This document shows, in pieces, positions 24,641 through 32,288 of a stretch of 64,000 nucleotides of DNA. The position numbers were made by a program, and so were the translations under genes. The stretch spans positions 1,066,001 through 1,130,000 of the forward strand of contig NZ_CP024199.1 in the NCBI RefSeq assembly GCF_002844375.1. The letters are read 5' to 3'. How positions within the stretch are numbered: the first letter of the stretch is position 1; each line of letters begins with the position of its first letter. Under the pieces are notes generated by a model that was not told the DNA's origin, searched no databases, and was given only the letters and a program-made list of their open reading frames with translations. Source of the DNA: Thalassospira marina (GTDB taxonomy: Bacteria; Pseudomonadota; Alphaproteobacteria; Rhodospirillales; Thalassospiraceae).

Positions 24641-26128
24641 GTGAGCGCAGAGCGGGCCAGCCTTGCCGAATTTGTCTGGATATGGAACCGGGCGCTGGGG
24701 CTTGAAACACCGGCGCATCATCAGAAAATGGCGCAATGGCTTGAACACCATCATGATAACGGACCCAAAGAGCTGCTGTTAATGGCGTTTCGCAACAGTG
24801 GCAAATCGACCATGGTGGGGCTGTTTTGTGCCTGGCTGCTTTATGGCAATCCGGATTTGCGCATTCTGGTGTTGGCGGCGGATCTGGATTTGGCCAAAAA
24901 GATGGTGCGCAATGTTAAACGCATTGTCGAGCGCCACCCCCTGTTAAAAACGGCCATCCCCGCGCGGTTAAGCGACTGGGGGGCGGAACGTTTTACCATT
25001 AACCGGCCGGGCGAATTGCGCGATCCATCGATGCAGGCGGCGGGCATTGGCGGCAATATTACCGGGTCGCGCGCCGATGTGGTCATTTGCGACGATGTCG
25101 AGGTACCCAAAACCTGCGATACCGCGCATAAACGGTCTGAACTGCGTGAAAAGCTGGGTGAAATTTCCTATGTGCTCAGCCCCGGCGGGATGCAGGTTTT
25201 TATTGGTACACCGCACAGTTATTATTCCATCTATGCTGATGAAACCCGCCCTGAAACCGGCGAGGATGCGCCATTTTTGGCCGGGTTTTCGCGGTTTTGC
25301 CTGCCGATTTTGGATGCCGATGGGCAATCGGCCTGGCCGGAGCGTTTTTCGCGGGCAAAAATTGCCCAAATTCAGGCCCGCACCGCAACCGGCAAATTTG
25401 CCAGCCAGATGATGCTGGATATGGTGCCGCCTGATCAGGGGACGCTGGACCCGGCGCGCCTGCATCCCTATGACGATGATGCCGTATTTGAAAGTGCCAA
25501 TGGTGAATGGCGGCTAAGGATTGGAGCGCGGCGGATGGTGGCGGCAAGCTGCCATTTTGACCCGTCCTTTGGCGGCAAGGTGCAGGATGGGGCGGTGATT
25601 GCGGCGGTTTATATCTGCGATCAGGGGGAATACTGGCTGCATGATGTGGCCTATCTTAAAACCAGCGCCGCCCTTTTGGACTGTGAGGATGAAGCAAGCC
25701 AGCTTTGCCGGCAGGTGGCCGAATTTGTAAAGCGTCACCAGTTGCCGGTGGTGCGGGTGGAAACCAATGGCATTGGCCGGTTTTTGCCCAATATTTTGCG
25801 CCGCTGCCTGAAACAGGCGGGCTGTGTTAGCGCGGTGGTCGAATTTCACGAAACACGCAACAAGGAAGCCCGCATCACGGATGCGTTCGGTGCGGTGCTG
25901 GCTGCGGGGCTTTTGCATGCGCAGCGCGGCATCTGGCAGGGGCCGTTTATTCGTGAAATGCGCGAATGGCGGCCCGGTGGGGGTAACCGTGATGACGGGC
26001 TTGATGCTGTTGCAGGTTGCATCCTGGCTGAACCGGTGCGCCTGCCCAGGGTCACCCGCCCGGCTTTGGGGCGCGATTGGCGGCCTGCGGGCAATATCAT
26101 CCATGCCGATCAGGAATTTTCCCCCTGA
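24641..26128 (+). CDS. Terminase large subunit (packaging ATPase-nuclease)
   Basis: This 495-residue protein is the DNA packaging motor. Walker A is seen as AFRNSGKST (49-57), Walker B as DVVICDDVEV (about 145-154), and acidic residues of the RNase H-like nuclease lie in CHFDPSFGGK (about 305) and NRDDGLDAVAG (about 450). It resembles T7 gp19-type terminases. I chose GTG 24641 because GGAAGGGG precedes it; the longer frame from ATG 24566 overlaps the small subunit by 44 bp. Intact motifs mean that DNA packaging remains possible. Confidence 0.88.
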   Translation: MSAERASLAEFVWIWNRALGLETPAHHQKMAQWLEHHHDNGPKELLLMAFRNSGKSTMVGLFCAWLLYGNPDLRILVLAADLDLAKKMVRNVKRIVERHPLLKTAIPARLSDWGAERFTINRPGELRDPSMQAAGIGGNITGSRADVVICDDVEVPKTCDTAHKRSELREKLGEISYVLSPGGMQVFIGTPHSYYSIYADETRPETGEDAPFLAGFSRFCLPILDADGQSAWPERFSRAKIAQIQARTATGKFASQMMLDMVPPDQGTLDPARLHPYDDDAVFESANGEWRLRIGARRMVAASCHFDPSFGGKVQDGAVIAAVYICDQGEYWLHDVAYLKTSAALLDCEDEASQLCRQVAEFVKRHQLPVVRVETNGIGRFLPNILRRCLKQAGCVSAVVEFHETRNKEARITDAFGAVLAAGLLHAQRGIWQGPFIREMREWRPGGGNRDDGLDAVAGCILAEPVRLPRVTRPALGRDWRPAGNIIHADQEFSP

Positions 26129-26330
26129 ATATGGCCTGTATTCAAGGTGTTGCGAAAATTATCAAAAAACATCGCCTAAAAGTTGCGATGGCTATTGTTT
26201 TCGCCTGTAGCAATTCTAATCTATATTAAAGGATAGGTTGTTGTGGGGCTTTAACTATCCAAAGGAAGTGGTTTGATGTGATGGTAGCCGGGACGAAACA
26301 TTCCCTGATGCTGCCCGGAGAAGGGAGGTC

Positions 26331-26642
26331 ATGAAGATGTTACGTGTCGGTGTGTTGCTTGCCCTGTTGCTGGGCGCTGTGATGTTGACAACCCCGGCGG
26401 GCGCGGCCCCGCCCGTTTGTGGCGACCGCAGCACGGTGCTGAAAAGCCTGAGCACCAAATATTCAGAACAGCCCGTTGCCGCCGGGGTGGCGTCCAACGG
26501 GGGTGTTATCGAAATTTTGAAGGGACCGGACGGGAAAACATGGTCGATCCTGTTTACCTATCCTGACGGGCCAAGCTGCCTGATTGCGACAGGCGAGGCA
26601 TGGCAGGAAATTGCCTATACCCTGAATGGACCGAAGGCCTGA
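26331..26642 (+). CDS. Small exported hypothetical protein
   Basis: The 103-residue product has a clear signal peptide (VGVLLALLLGAVMLTTPAGAA) and a small mature domain with two cysteines (C30 and C83) that could form a disulphide. The mature part, with GGVIEILKGPDGKTWSILF, is a conserved small periplasmic type seen in alphaproteobacteria; no function is known to me. It lies between the terminase and lysis genes and may be a phage moron or an original host gene. About 200 bp of AT-richer DNA before it may hold its own promoter. Confidence 0.65.
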   Translation: MKMLRVGVLLALLLGAVMLTTPAGAAPPVCGDRSTVLKSLSTKYSEQPVAAGVASNGGVIEILKGPDGKTWSILFTYPDGPSCLIATGEAWQEIAYTLNGPKA

Positions 26643-26782
26643 CAAAACACCCGTCGCACCCGACAGAGCGGCACAGTATCCAAAGTGCCAAAACAGGCTG
26701 AAAAGCGACATAAAGCGGGTGTTTGACAAGCGAGCTTACGATTAGGGGGACGTTTCTTAATGATGAGAAACTCCTGAACTGG

Positions 26783-26812
26783 CCCGCCGGATTTTTCCGG
26801 CGGGTCTTTTTT
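26783..26812 (+). terminator. Terminator before the lysis genes
   Basis: CCCGCCGG (26783-26790) and CCGGCGGG (26797-26804) form a perfect stem with loop ATTTTT, followed by TCTTTTTT. The next start is at 26825, immediately after. Confidence 0.85.
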
Positions 26813-26824
26813 ATGGGGAAAATC

Positions 26825-27133
26825 ATGATCACGGAACCGGTGGATCTGGGCTGGTGGCTGACAGTGGTGGAGGTTCCCGCCCTGGCGGGGCTGTTTTGGC
26901 TGATCTGGCGCAGCCGGGCGGAATTTCAGCGCAATCTGGACCAGCATTCGCGCATCAGCCAGCGGGATGCCCAGGAAAACCGCGATGCGCTGGCGGCCTT
27001 CAAGCTTGATGTCGCGCGAAATTACGTTTCCATCCCCTATCTGAAGGATGTCGAACGCCGGTTAACCGGCCATTTGCTGCGCATCGAGGCAAAGCTGGAA
27101 AGCCGCGATATCGAACCCGCCCGCAAGCCCTGA
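26825..27133 (+). CDS. Membrane-anchored coiled-coil protein of the lysis cassette
   Basis: This 102-residue protein has one N-terminal membrane helix (LGWWLTVVEVPALAGLFWLIW) and a charged helical rest with RNLDQHSRISQRDAQENRDA and YVSIPYLKDVERRLTGHLL. Small proteins of this form precede endolysins in alphaproteobacterial prophages and may act in lysis, but the mechanism is not known to me. I chose ATG 26825, with GGGGA just before; ATG 26813 is also in frame. Confidence 0.55.
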   Translation: MITEPVDLGWWLTVVEVPALAGLFWLIWRSRAEFQRNLDQHSRISQRDAQENRDALAAFKLDVARNYVSIPYLKDVERRLTGHLLRIEAKLESRDIEPARKP

Positions 27134-27172
27134 TTGTTCATCATGACCCCGAAACCATAAAGGCAAAGCAGC

Positions 27173-27670
27173 ATGACGATAACGAATAGAAAACCGCCAC
27201 ATATCGCGACGGCAAAAGCGATGGGCGAACGAAAAGGCACGATTGATGCCCTGGCTTCGTTAACCCCCATGGATATTCTGGCGCGTACCATTTATGGCGA
27301 AGCCCGCGGCGAAGACCTTGCCGGTATGGAAGCGATTGCCGCTGTGGTTTTAAACCGTGTTGCGTTTTCAAAGGCGCGGGGCGGGTATTGGTGGGGCAAT
27401 GACATTGTGGCTGTTTGCCTGAAAAAGGGGCAGTTTTCGTGCTGGAATGAAGGGGACCCCAACCGCGAAAAACTGTTGCGGGTCAATGATCGCGACCCGG
27501 CCTTTCGCCTGTGTCGGCGTGTTGCCAAACGCGCGATCGATGGCCTGTTGCCAGACCCGGTGCAGGGCGCAACCCATTATCATGTTGTGCAAATTGACCC
27601 GTGGTGGGCGCGGGGGCATGTGCCGCTTTGTGAAATTGGCAATCATGTTTTTTATGCGGGTATTGGTTAG
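27173..27670 (+). CDS. Cell wall hydrolase (SleB/CwlJ-like endolysin)
   Basis: The 165-residue enzyme has the Hydrolase_2/SleB fold: LARTIYGEARGE with the catalytic glutamate, EAIAAVVLNRVAF, a W-C-N segment (FSCWNEGDPN) and GATHYHV. It lacks a signal peptide, so the adjacent holin should release it. It probably cleaves peptidoglycan glycan strands at the end of the lytic cycle. It is followed by a short tandem repeat and the holin gene. Confidence 0.82.
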   Translation: MTITNRKPPHIATAKAMGERKGTIDALASLTPMDILARTIYGEARGEDLAGMEAIAAVVLNRVAFSKARGGYWWGNDIVAVCLKKGQFSCWNEGDPNREKLLRVNDRDPAFRLCRRVAKRAIDGLLPDPVQGATHYHVVQIDPWWARGHVPLCEIGNHVFYAGIG

Positions 27671-27681
27671 GGCGGTAAGCA

Positions 27682-27717
27682 GGAGCAATTGGAGCAATTG
27701 GAGCAATTGGAGCAGTT
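27682..27717. repeat. GGAGCAATT tandem repeat, three copies plus one degenerate
   Basis: GGAGCAATT occurs three times from 27682 to 27708, followed by GGAGCAGTT. It lies in the gap between endolysin and holin, in non-coding DNA. Confidence 0.75.
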
Positions 27718-27779
27718 ACCGGGGGCAGGGCGGTATCGGTGATGCGATAGCGCCTTTTTTCGCTTTAGGGGGATGATGG

Positions 27780-28271
27780 ATGATACCGGCAATTCTGGCG
27801 CAAATTGGTTTGCCTTTATTGATCAAGGCGGTTGGGGCAGGGTTGGATGCCCTGGATAACCCGGTTGCCAAAACGGCAGCAAAGGGCCTGCGTGATATGG
27901 AAAATCTGGTTGGGCAGGGGGCGGTGGATGCAACGGCCCTGGCCGAGGCCAACCGCCATGCCGAAGCCCTGATGCGCGCCGAATTGAAACATGACAGTGC
28001 CGTGATCAGGGCCGTGAACAAAACCATTCGCGCCGAAATATCATCGGGGGATGCGTATGTCCGGCGCTGGCGGCCCAGTTTTGGATATGCCGTGGCGCTG
28101 ACCTGGATCATGATGATGGGCGCAATTGCGGCCGCCATTGTGCTGACCCCGGCAGAGGCCCCGGCGATTATTGCCGCATTGGTCAATACCAGCCCGATCT
28201 GGGGTGTGGCGCTGGCGGTATTGGGGATTTCGGTGGTGAAACGCAGCAGCGACAAACGGTTTGAGGGCTAG
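27780..28271 (+). CDS. 3TM-type holin
   Basis: The 163-residue protein has a soluble N-terminal half and two clear C-terminal membrane helices (FGYAVALTWIMMMGAIAAAIV and IWGVALAVLGISVV); a first hydrophobic segment is at the N-terminus (IPAILAQIGLPLLIKAVG). The RRWRPSFGY motif before the helices is typical of the 3TM phage holin family also found in gene transfer agents. It would permeabilise the inner membrane and release the endolysin. AGGGGGA precedes the ATG. It marks the right end of the phage-like block. Confidence 0.78.
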   Translation: MIPAILAQIGLPLLIKAVGAGLDALDNPVAKTAAKGLRDMENLVGQGAVDATALAEANRHAEALMRAELKHDSAVIRAVNKTIRAEISSGDAYVRRWRPSFGYAVALTWIMMMGAIAAAIVLTPAEAPAIIAALVNTSPIWGVALAVLGISVVKRSSDKRFEG

Positions 28272-28313
28272 GCCAGCGTTGGAACCATACATGGTTTTTG
28301 GCGTTGGCAGGAT

Positions 28314-28949
28314 ATGCGTGATCAAACGACAAAACCTGAAAATACCCCAACGGATACATCGAATTACAGTCGCAATTCCCGTCCTTTGACCGGTATTATC
28401 GACCGGCTGCGGGGTATTGGCCGCCAAAAGGGCAAGGTAACATTGGGTGAAATTACCCATGCGCTGCGTTATCGCAGTTATGGCCCGTTTTTGTTGGTGC
28501 CTGGCCTGGCGGGGATATCGCCGTTGGGGGCTATTCCCGGTATGCCAACATTACTGGCGCTGATTGTGGTGCTGTTTGCCGGGCAGATTGTTTTGGGGCG
28601 GCGCCATATTTGGTTACCCGATTTTCTTGAAAACATTGCTGTTTCGGGGGCCCGGCTTGAAACGGCGATGAAAAAAATCTATCCCGTTGCAAGGTGGCTG
28701 GACCGGCATTTCCATGAACGGTTGCAAGGGCTGTTTACGCCACGAACCATGCAGATTGCGGCCATCATATGCCTGCTTTTGGTGCTGCCTATGCCATTGC
28801 TGGAGGTTATCCCCCTTGCCGCTGGAATGCCAATGATAGCGGTGAGCGGTTTCGGGCTGGCAATGATTTTACGTGATGGCGTGGTCATGATTGCGGCAGG
28901 TATATTGGTGATTGCAGCCCTGATTGCCTGTTTGGTTTTGATGGTCTGA
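28314..28949 (+). CDS. ExoD-family membrane protein
   Basis: This 211-residue inner-membrane protein belongs to the ExoD family, linked in rhizobia to exopolysaccharide synthesis and alkali tolerance; its biochemistry is unknown. Features are a short soluble N-terminus, a GPFLLVPGLAGISPLGAIPG loop characteristic of the family, and about four membrane helices, with VIPLAAGMPMIAVSGFGLAM near the end. The start at 28314 overlaps a near AGGA site. It is the first host-like gene after the phage block. Confidence 0.78.
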   Translation: MRDQTTKPENTPTDTSNYSRNSRPLTGIIDRLRGIGRQKGKVTLGEITHALRYRSYGPFLLVPGLAGISPLGAIPGMPTLLALIVVLFAGQIVLGRRHIWLPDFLENIAVSGARLETAMKKIYPVARWLDRHFHERLQGLFTPRTMQIAAIICLLLVLPMPLLEVIPLAAGMPMIAVSGFGLAMILRDGVVMIAAGILVIAALIACLVLMV

Positions 28950-28963
28950 TTGCCTGATTTTGA

Positions 28964-29000
28964 AAGCCGCCCTGCCGATTTGGCAGGGCGGCTTGTTTTT
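28964..29000. terminator. Bidirectional terminator
   Basis: AAGCCGCCCTGCC (28964-28976) and GGCAGGGCGGCTT (28982-28994) form a perfect 13-bp stem with loop GATTT and T runs on the right. It separates ExoD from the convergent GST. Confidence 0.9.
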
Positions 29001-29014
29001 GCGTTTGGGCAGGA

Positions 29015-29719
29015 TTAATCCTGCTTGCCTGATTTGGCGGTCTGGCCAAACAGGATTTTCTTGCTTTCTTCGGTCACGGTCGGCGTGAAATGCTCGGCCT
29101 TGCCTTTGGCATAGGCATCAATCGTGCCTTTGCGTTCGCCAATGGCGGTAAACCAGCGCTTTAGGTTGGGGAAATCATCCAGGTTCTGCTGCTGGCGTTC
29201 ATGGGGAACGATCCAGGGATAGCAGGCCATATCGGCAATCGAATAGCCGGTATCGGCAATGAAATCGCGGCCTTCAAGGCGCTTGTTCAGCACGCCGTAA
29301 AGACGGTTGGTTTCATTGACATAGCGATTGATGGCATAGGGGATTTTTTCGGGCGCATAGGTGCCAAAATGGTGATTTTGGCCCAGCATCGGCCCAAGAC
29401 CACCCATCTGCCAGAACAGCCATTCCATTACGGTTTTGCGACCGCGCACATCGGTTGGCAGGAATTTGCCGGTTTTTTCGGCCAGATATTGCAAAATCGC
29501 ACCGGATTCAAAAACCGTAATGGCATCGCCGCCATCGGCCGGGGCGCGGTCAATGATCGCGGGCATACGGTTATTGGGCGAGAAGGCGAGGAAGTCGGGT
29601 TGGAACTGGTCACCGGCGCTGATATTCACCGGGTGGATTTCGTAATCCAGTCCTGCCTCTTCAAGAAACAGCGTGATCTTGTGGCCATTTGGTGTGGGCC
29701 AGTAATAAAGTTCAATCAT
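29015..29719 (-). CDS. Glutathione S-transferase (YghU/YfcG-like)
   Basis: The 234-residue cytoplasmic enzyme has the thioredoxin-like N-terminal domain (IELYYWPTPNGHKITLFLEE, NNRMPAI with the cis-proline, FESGAILQYLAEKTG) and an all-helical C-terminal domain. TPNGHK resembles the Nu-class active site, which shows disulphide-bond reductase activity using glutathione. I chose ATG 29719, preceded by AAGGA. It is divergent from a related GST; the two share only moderate similarity, so they are an old duplication. Confidence 0.87.
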   Translation of the reverse strand: MIELYYWPTPNGHKITLFLEEAGLDYEIHPVNISAGDQFQPDFLAFSPNNRMPAIIDRAPADGGDAITVFESGAILQYLAEKTGKFLPTDVRGRKTVMEWLFWQMGGLGPMLGQNHHFGTYAPEKIPYAINRYVNETNRLYGVLNKRLEGRDFIADTGYSIADMACYPWIVPHERQQQNLDDFPNLKRWFTAIGERKGTIDAYAKGKAEHFTPTVTEESKKILFGQTAKSGKQD

Positions 29720-29837
29720 CGGACATCCTTTTGAATTGCCATGCCGACGCCTGCGTGAAACAGGCACTGTCATTTCCCTGACAGATTTATAATTTATCGG
29801 CAAGGCTTGCGTTTGATCATCAATGACGCCATTGTAG

Positions 29838-29847
29838 AACGATCGTT
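29838..29847. promoter_or_regulatory. Palindrome between divergent GST genes
   Basis: AACGATCGTT is a perfect 10-bp palindrome in the 180-bp gap, 53 bp before the rightward GST start. TetR-family regulators often bind sites of this form. No such regulator lies beside it. Confidence 0.4.
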
Positions 29848-29899
29848 TTAAAACTCAAGCTATTCGCCAGCGCCCTGCTGGTGAAAGGAGACTTCTTCG

Positions 29900-30598
29900 A
29901 TGATCCGTTTCTATTTTCACCCTACGCCGAACCCGGCCAAAGTCGCACTTTTCCTTGAAGAAGCAGGCATTGAATATGAAGCCCTGCCGGTTGATACAAA
30001 AAAAGGTGAACAGTACAGCGACGCCTTTTTAAAGATTAACCCCAATGGCAAAGTACCAGCCATTGTTGACACCGACGGTGCCGGTGGCAAAGAGGTGCGC
30101 GTTTTCGACAGTTCGGCGATTTTGCTGTATCTGGCGGAAAAAACCGGGCAGTTCCTGGGCGATGATGCCGACCGGGGTGAATTGCTGTCCTGGCTGTTTT
30201 TCATTGCCAGTGGCGTTGGGCCGTTTTCCGGACAGGCGGTGCATTTCCAGCATGCCGCCCCCCAGCCGCTTGACTATGCCGTCAATCGTTATCGCCGTGA
30301 AATTGAACGCCATTATGGCGTGCTTAACACGCATCTTGCCGGGCGCGACCATGTCGTTGGCGATAGCTACACCATTGCCGATATATCGCTTTGGGGCTGG
30401 ATCGACCGCGCACCGGTGGTGATGAAGGGCGAAAGCATCCCGCTTGAAAGCTTCCCGCATCTGGCGCGCTGGTTTGATTTCGTCAATTCCCGCCAGGCTG
30501 TGGAACGTGCGCGCAAACTGCTGGCATCACACGCGTTCAAGACCGAAATGGACGATGTCGCCAAACGCGCGCTGTTTCCGTCAAACTTCCCGAAATAG
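29900..30598 (+). CDS. Glutathione S-transferase (YfcG-like)
   Basis: The 232-residue enzyme repeats the GST pattern: IRFYFHPTPNPAKVALFLEE, NPNGKVPAI and FDSSAILLYLAEKTG in the thioredoxin-like domain, then a helical C-terminal domain with VNRYRREIERHYGVLN and YTIADISLWGW. It lies divergent from the other GST. Likely role is glutathione-dependent reduction or detoxification of electrophiles; substrate unknown. AAAGGAG precedes the ATG. Confidence 0.87.
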   Translation: MIRFYFHPTPNPAKVALFLEEAGIEYEALPVDTKKGEQYSDAFLKINPNGKVPAIVDTDGAGGKEVRVFDSSAILLYLAEKTGQFLGDDADRGELLSWLFFIASGVGPFSGQAVHFQHAAPQPLDYAVNRYRREIERHYGVLNTHLAGRDHVVGDSYTIADISLWGWIDRAPVVMKGESIPLESFPHLARWFDFVNSRQAVERARKLLASHAFKTEMDDVAKRALFPSNFPK

Positions 30599-30632
30599 TT
30601 CGGCGCAGGCGTAATCCGCGTTTTATGCTATA

Positions 30633-30671
30633 AACAAGGCTGTGTTCCAAAAAATGGAACACAGCCTTGTT
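30633..30671. terminator. Long perfect inverted repeat after the GST gene
   Basis: AACAAGGCTGTGTTCCA (30633-30649) and TGGAACACAGCCTTGTT (30655-30671) form a 17-bp perfect stem with loop AAAAA. TGTTTGG follows. It is probably the GST terminator, though the length is unusual for one. Confidence 0.7.
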
Positions 30672-30750
30672 GTTTGGTGTTCGAGGTGATATCTTTTACT
30701 GATGATCAAGCGAGACATGACGTAAGCAGGTTGTTTGCCGGGGAAACGGA

Positions 30751-31053
30751 TTGCGCATCATCAAGCGAAGCAGCCTGATTGCTTTTTGGGAGAAACACCC
30801 TGAAACGGAACAATCCCTTCGGGCGTGGTTTGACCGCACAAAGAAAGCGAACTGGTTAACGACCCAGGATGTGCTGAACGATTTTTCAACCGCGAAAGTG
30901 ATTAAAGGCGAACGGGTTCGTTTTAAAATTCACGGCAATGACTATCGCCTGATTGTCAGTTTCAAGATGAGTGCCGGAATTGCCTGGATCAAATTTATCG
31001 GCACGCACGAAGACTACGACAAGATTGACGCCACCACGATTGACCAGTTCTAG
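30751..31053 (+). CDS. HigB-type toxin (type II toxin-antitoxin)
   Basis: The 100-residue protein resembles HigB mRNA interferases: MRIIKRSSLIAFWEKHPETE, a helix with LRAWFDRTKKANW, VKGERVRFKIHGNDYRLIV and the late WIKFIGTHEDYDKID. Such toxins cut ribosome-bound mRNA. It is followed 27 bp later by its HigA-like antitoxin. The start is TTG at 30751, with GGGGA before it; no ATG fits, so low translation may be intended. Confidence 0.82.
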   Translation: MRIIKRSSLIAFWEKHPETEQSLRAWFDRTKKANWLTTQDVLNDFSTAKVIKGERVRFKIHGNDYRLIVSFKMSAGIAWIKFIGTHEDYDKIDATTIDQF

Positions 31054-31080
31054 TTGGGTACATGGTTGCAGGAGCAACAG

Positions 31081-31452
31081 ATGCCAAATATCAAGCCGAT
31101 CCATACCGAAGCCGATTATGAAGATGCCCTGGAATTGATGGGCGAATTGTGGGACGCCAAAGAAGGTACGGAAGCCCATGATCAATTGGAATTGCTGGGT
31201 ATTCTTGTTGATAAATATGAAGAACAGCGTTTCCCGATAGCAGCACCGGACCCGGTGGCGGCTGTATTGTTTTATATGGAGCAGAACGGTCTTGAACGGG
31301 CAGAGTTGGGGAGGGTTCTGGGCAGTCGTTCCCGCGCGTCAGAATTTATCAATCGCAAGGCCGGGCTATCGCTTAAGCAAATTCGCATTTTGCATGCCAA
31401 CTGGAATATTCCCGCCGATATCCTGATTCAGCCGGTGGAACAAACGGCGTGA
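31081..31452 (+). CDS. HigA-type antitoxin
   Basis: The 123-residue protein is the partner of the HigB-like toxin. It has an acidic N-terminal half (YEDALELMGELWDAKEGTE) and a C-terminal helix-turn-helix (GLERAELGRVLGSRSRASEF, then LSLKQIRILHANWNIPADIL). It should neutralise the toxin and repress the pair. ATG 31081 follows AGGAG at good spacing. The longer frame from 31054 lacks this site. Confidence 0.85.
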   Translation: MPNIKPIHTEADYEDALELMGELWDAKEGTEAHDQLELLGILVDKYEEQRFPIAAPDPVAAVLFYMEQNGLERAELGRVLGSRSRASEFINRKAGLSLKQIRILHANWNIPADILIQPVEQTA

Positions 31453-31506
31453 TGAATTGTGTGTGGGGTGCTTGCGGTGGTGCGGGTGATACCCTAAATT
31501 CCGGGC

Positions 31507-31857
31507 ATGAACGAACAAACCATATATCGTGTACTTGGCAGTGATGAATGGGCGAAAGCCGTTGCGCTGGGTGAGTATCAGGGCGCACCGCATGACATTG
31601 CGGATGGCTTCATTCATTTTTCAACCGGTGAAACCCTGGCTGCGACGCTGGCCTTGCATTATGCCGGGCGCGATCATTTGAAGCTGCTGCATGTGCCTGT
31701 CGCCCCGATTGAAGCCTATATTAAATGGGAGCCTGCACGAGGTGGCACGCTGTTTCCGCATCTATATGCCAAGCTGAAAGTGGCAGATGTGTTTCGGGTG
31801 GATGATGTGAACCTTGATGAAAACGGTGTTCACATTCTGCCCGAAGATTTGCGTTAA
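31507..31857 (+). CDS. DUF952 domain protein
   Basis: The 116-residue cytoplasmic protein belongs to the DUF952 family: IYRVLGSDEWAKAVALGEY, DGFIHFSTG, an aromatic and charged middle, and KWEPARGGTLFPHLYAKL. The fold recalls glutathionylspermidine-synthase-like or ADP-ribosyl-related folds, but the function is not known. It stands alone, convergent with the next gene with only 3 bp between. Confidence 0.8.
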   Translation: MNEQTIYRVLGSDEWAKAVALGEYQGAPHDIADGFIHFSTGETLAATLALHYAGRDHLKLLHVPVAPIEAYIKWEPARGGTLFPHLYAKLKVADVFRVDDVNLDENGVHILPEDLR

Positions 31858-31860
31858 TCC

Positions 31861-32118
31861 TTAACGCCCGGGTTCATCACCCGTATCTGAAGTGCCGGAT
31901 TTTATGTAAATCCGGCCGCCTTTCTTTTTCATGCCGCTATCGCTAACGCCGGGGAAATGCCCGGCGCGCACGGCGTTTAAAAAGGCATGCCCCAGCTTTA
32001 CCCGGTCCCCGATATAAAGATCATCCCAGCCCGCGCCATAAATTTCGGGAAAGTGAAACGTGCCGTCAGGGTGGCGGGCGATGTTTTGCCTGAGCCTGCG
32101 AATATCATCTTCTGTCAT
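31861..32118 (-). CDS. Small DUF1413-like protein
   Basis: The 85-residue protein starts MTEDDIRRLRQ and contains TFHFPEIYGAGWDDLYIGDR followed by KLGHAFLNAVRAGHFPGV, the pattern of the DUF1413 family (small, unknown function). It ends in a Lys/Gly-rich tail. AAGGA precedes ATG 32118. An in-frame extension to 32259 has no ribosome binding site and poor composition. Confidence 0.6.
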   Translation of the reverse strand: MTEDDIRRLRQNIARHPDGTFHFPEIYGAGWDDLYIGDRVKLGHAFLNAVRAGHFPGVSDSGMKKKGGRIYIKSGTSDTGDEPGR

Positions 32119-32288
32119 GGCCGTTCCTTGTGCGCGAGGGCCGGGCATCAAGTGTGGCAAATTACAGGGTGGGTTAGCAAGCAGGTTTGCCGGACGGGAA
32201 CAGCCCGCAAAAAAAGCGGTAACAGAACCAAAAGCCCTGTTACCGCATATATCATGCAAACGGCGATTGCTGTGGGATTACCACCAGC

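Larger units (their letters stand above)
10464..28271. mobile_element. T7-like podoviral structural, packaging and lysis cassette without integrase
   Basis: About 17.8 kb holds a repressor, connector, scaffold, capsid, tail tubular A and B, internal protein, fibre, spike, small and large terminase, and an endolysin-holin set, nearly all on the + strand with tight overlaps. The set and order match the late half of T7-like podoviruses, with terminase after the tail genes. I see no integrase, excisionase, phage RNA polymerase, DNA polymerase, primase or helicase, and no flanking att duplication. All recognisable frames appear intact. It may be a defective prophage, a phage-derived particle, or a gene-transfer-agent-like element. 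Confidence 0.8.
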
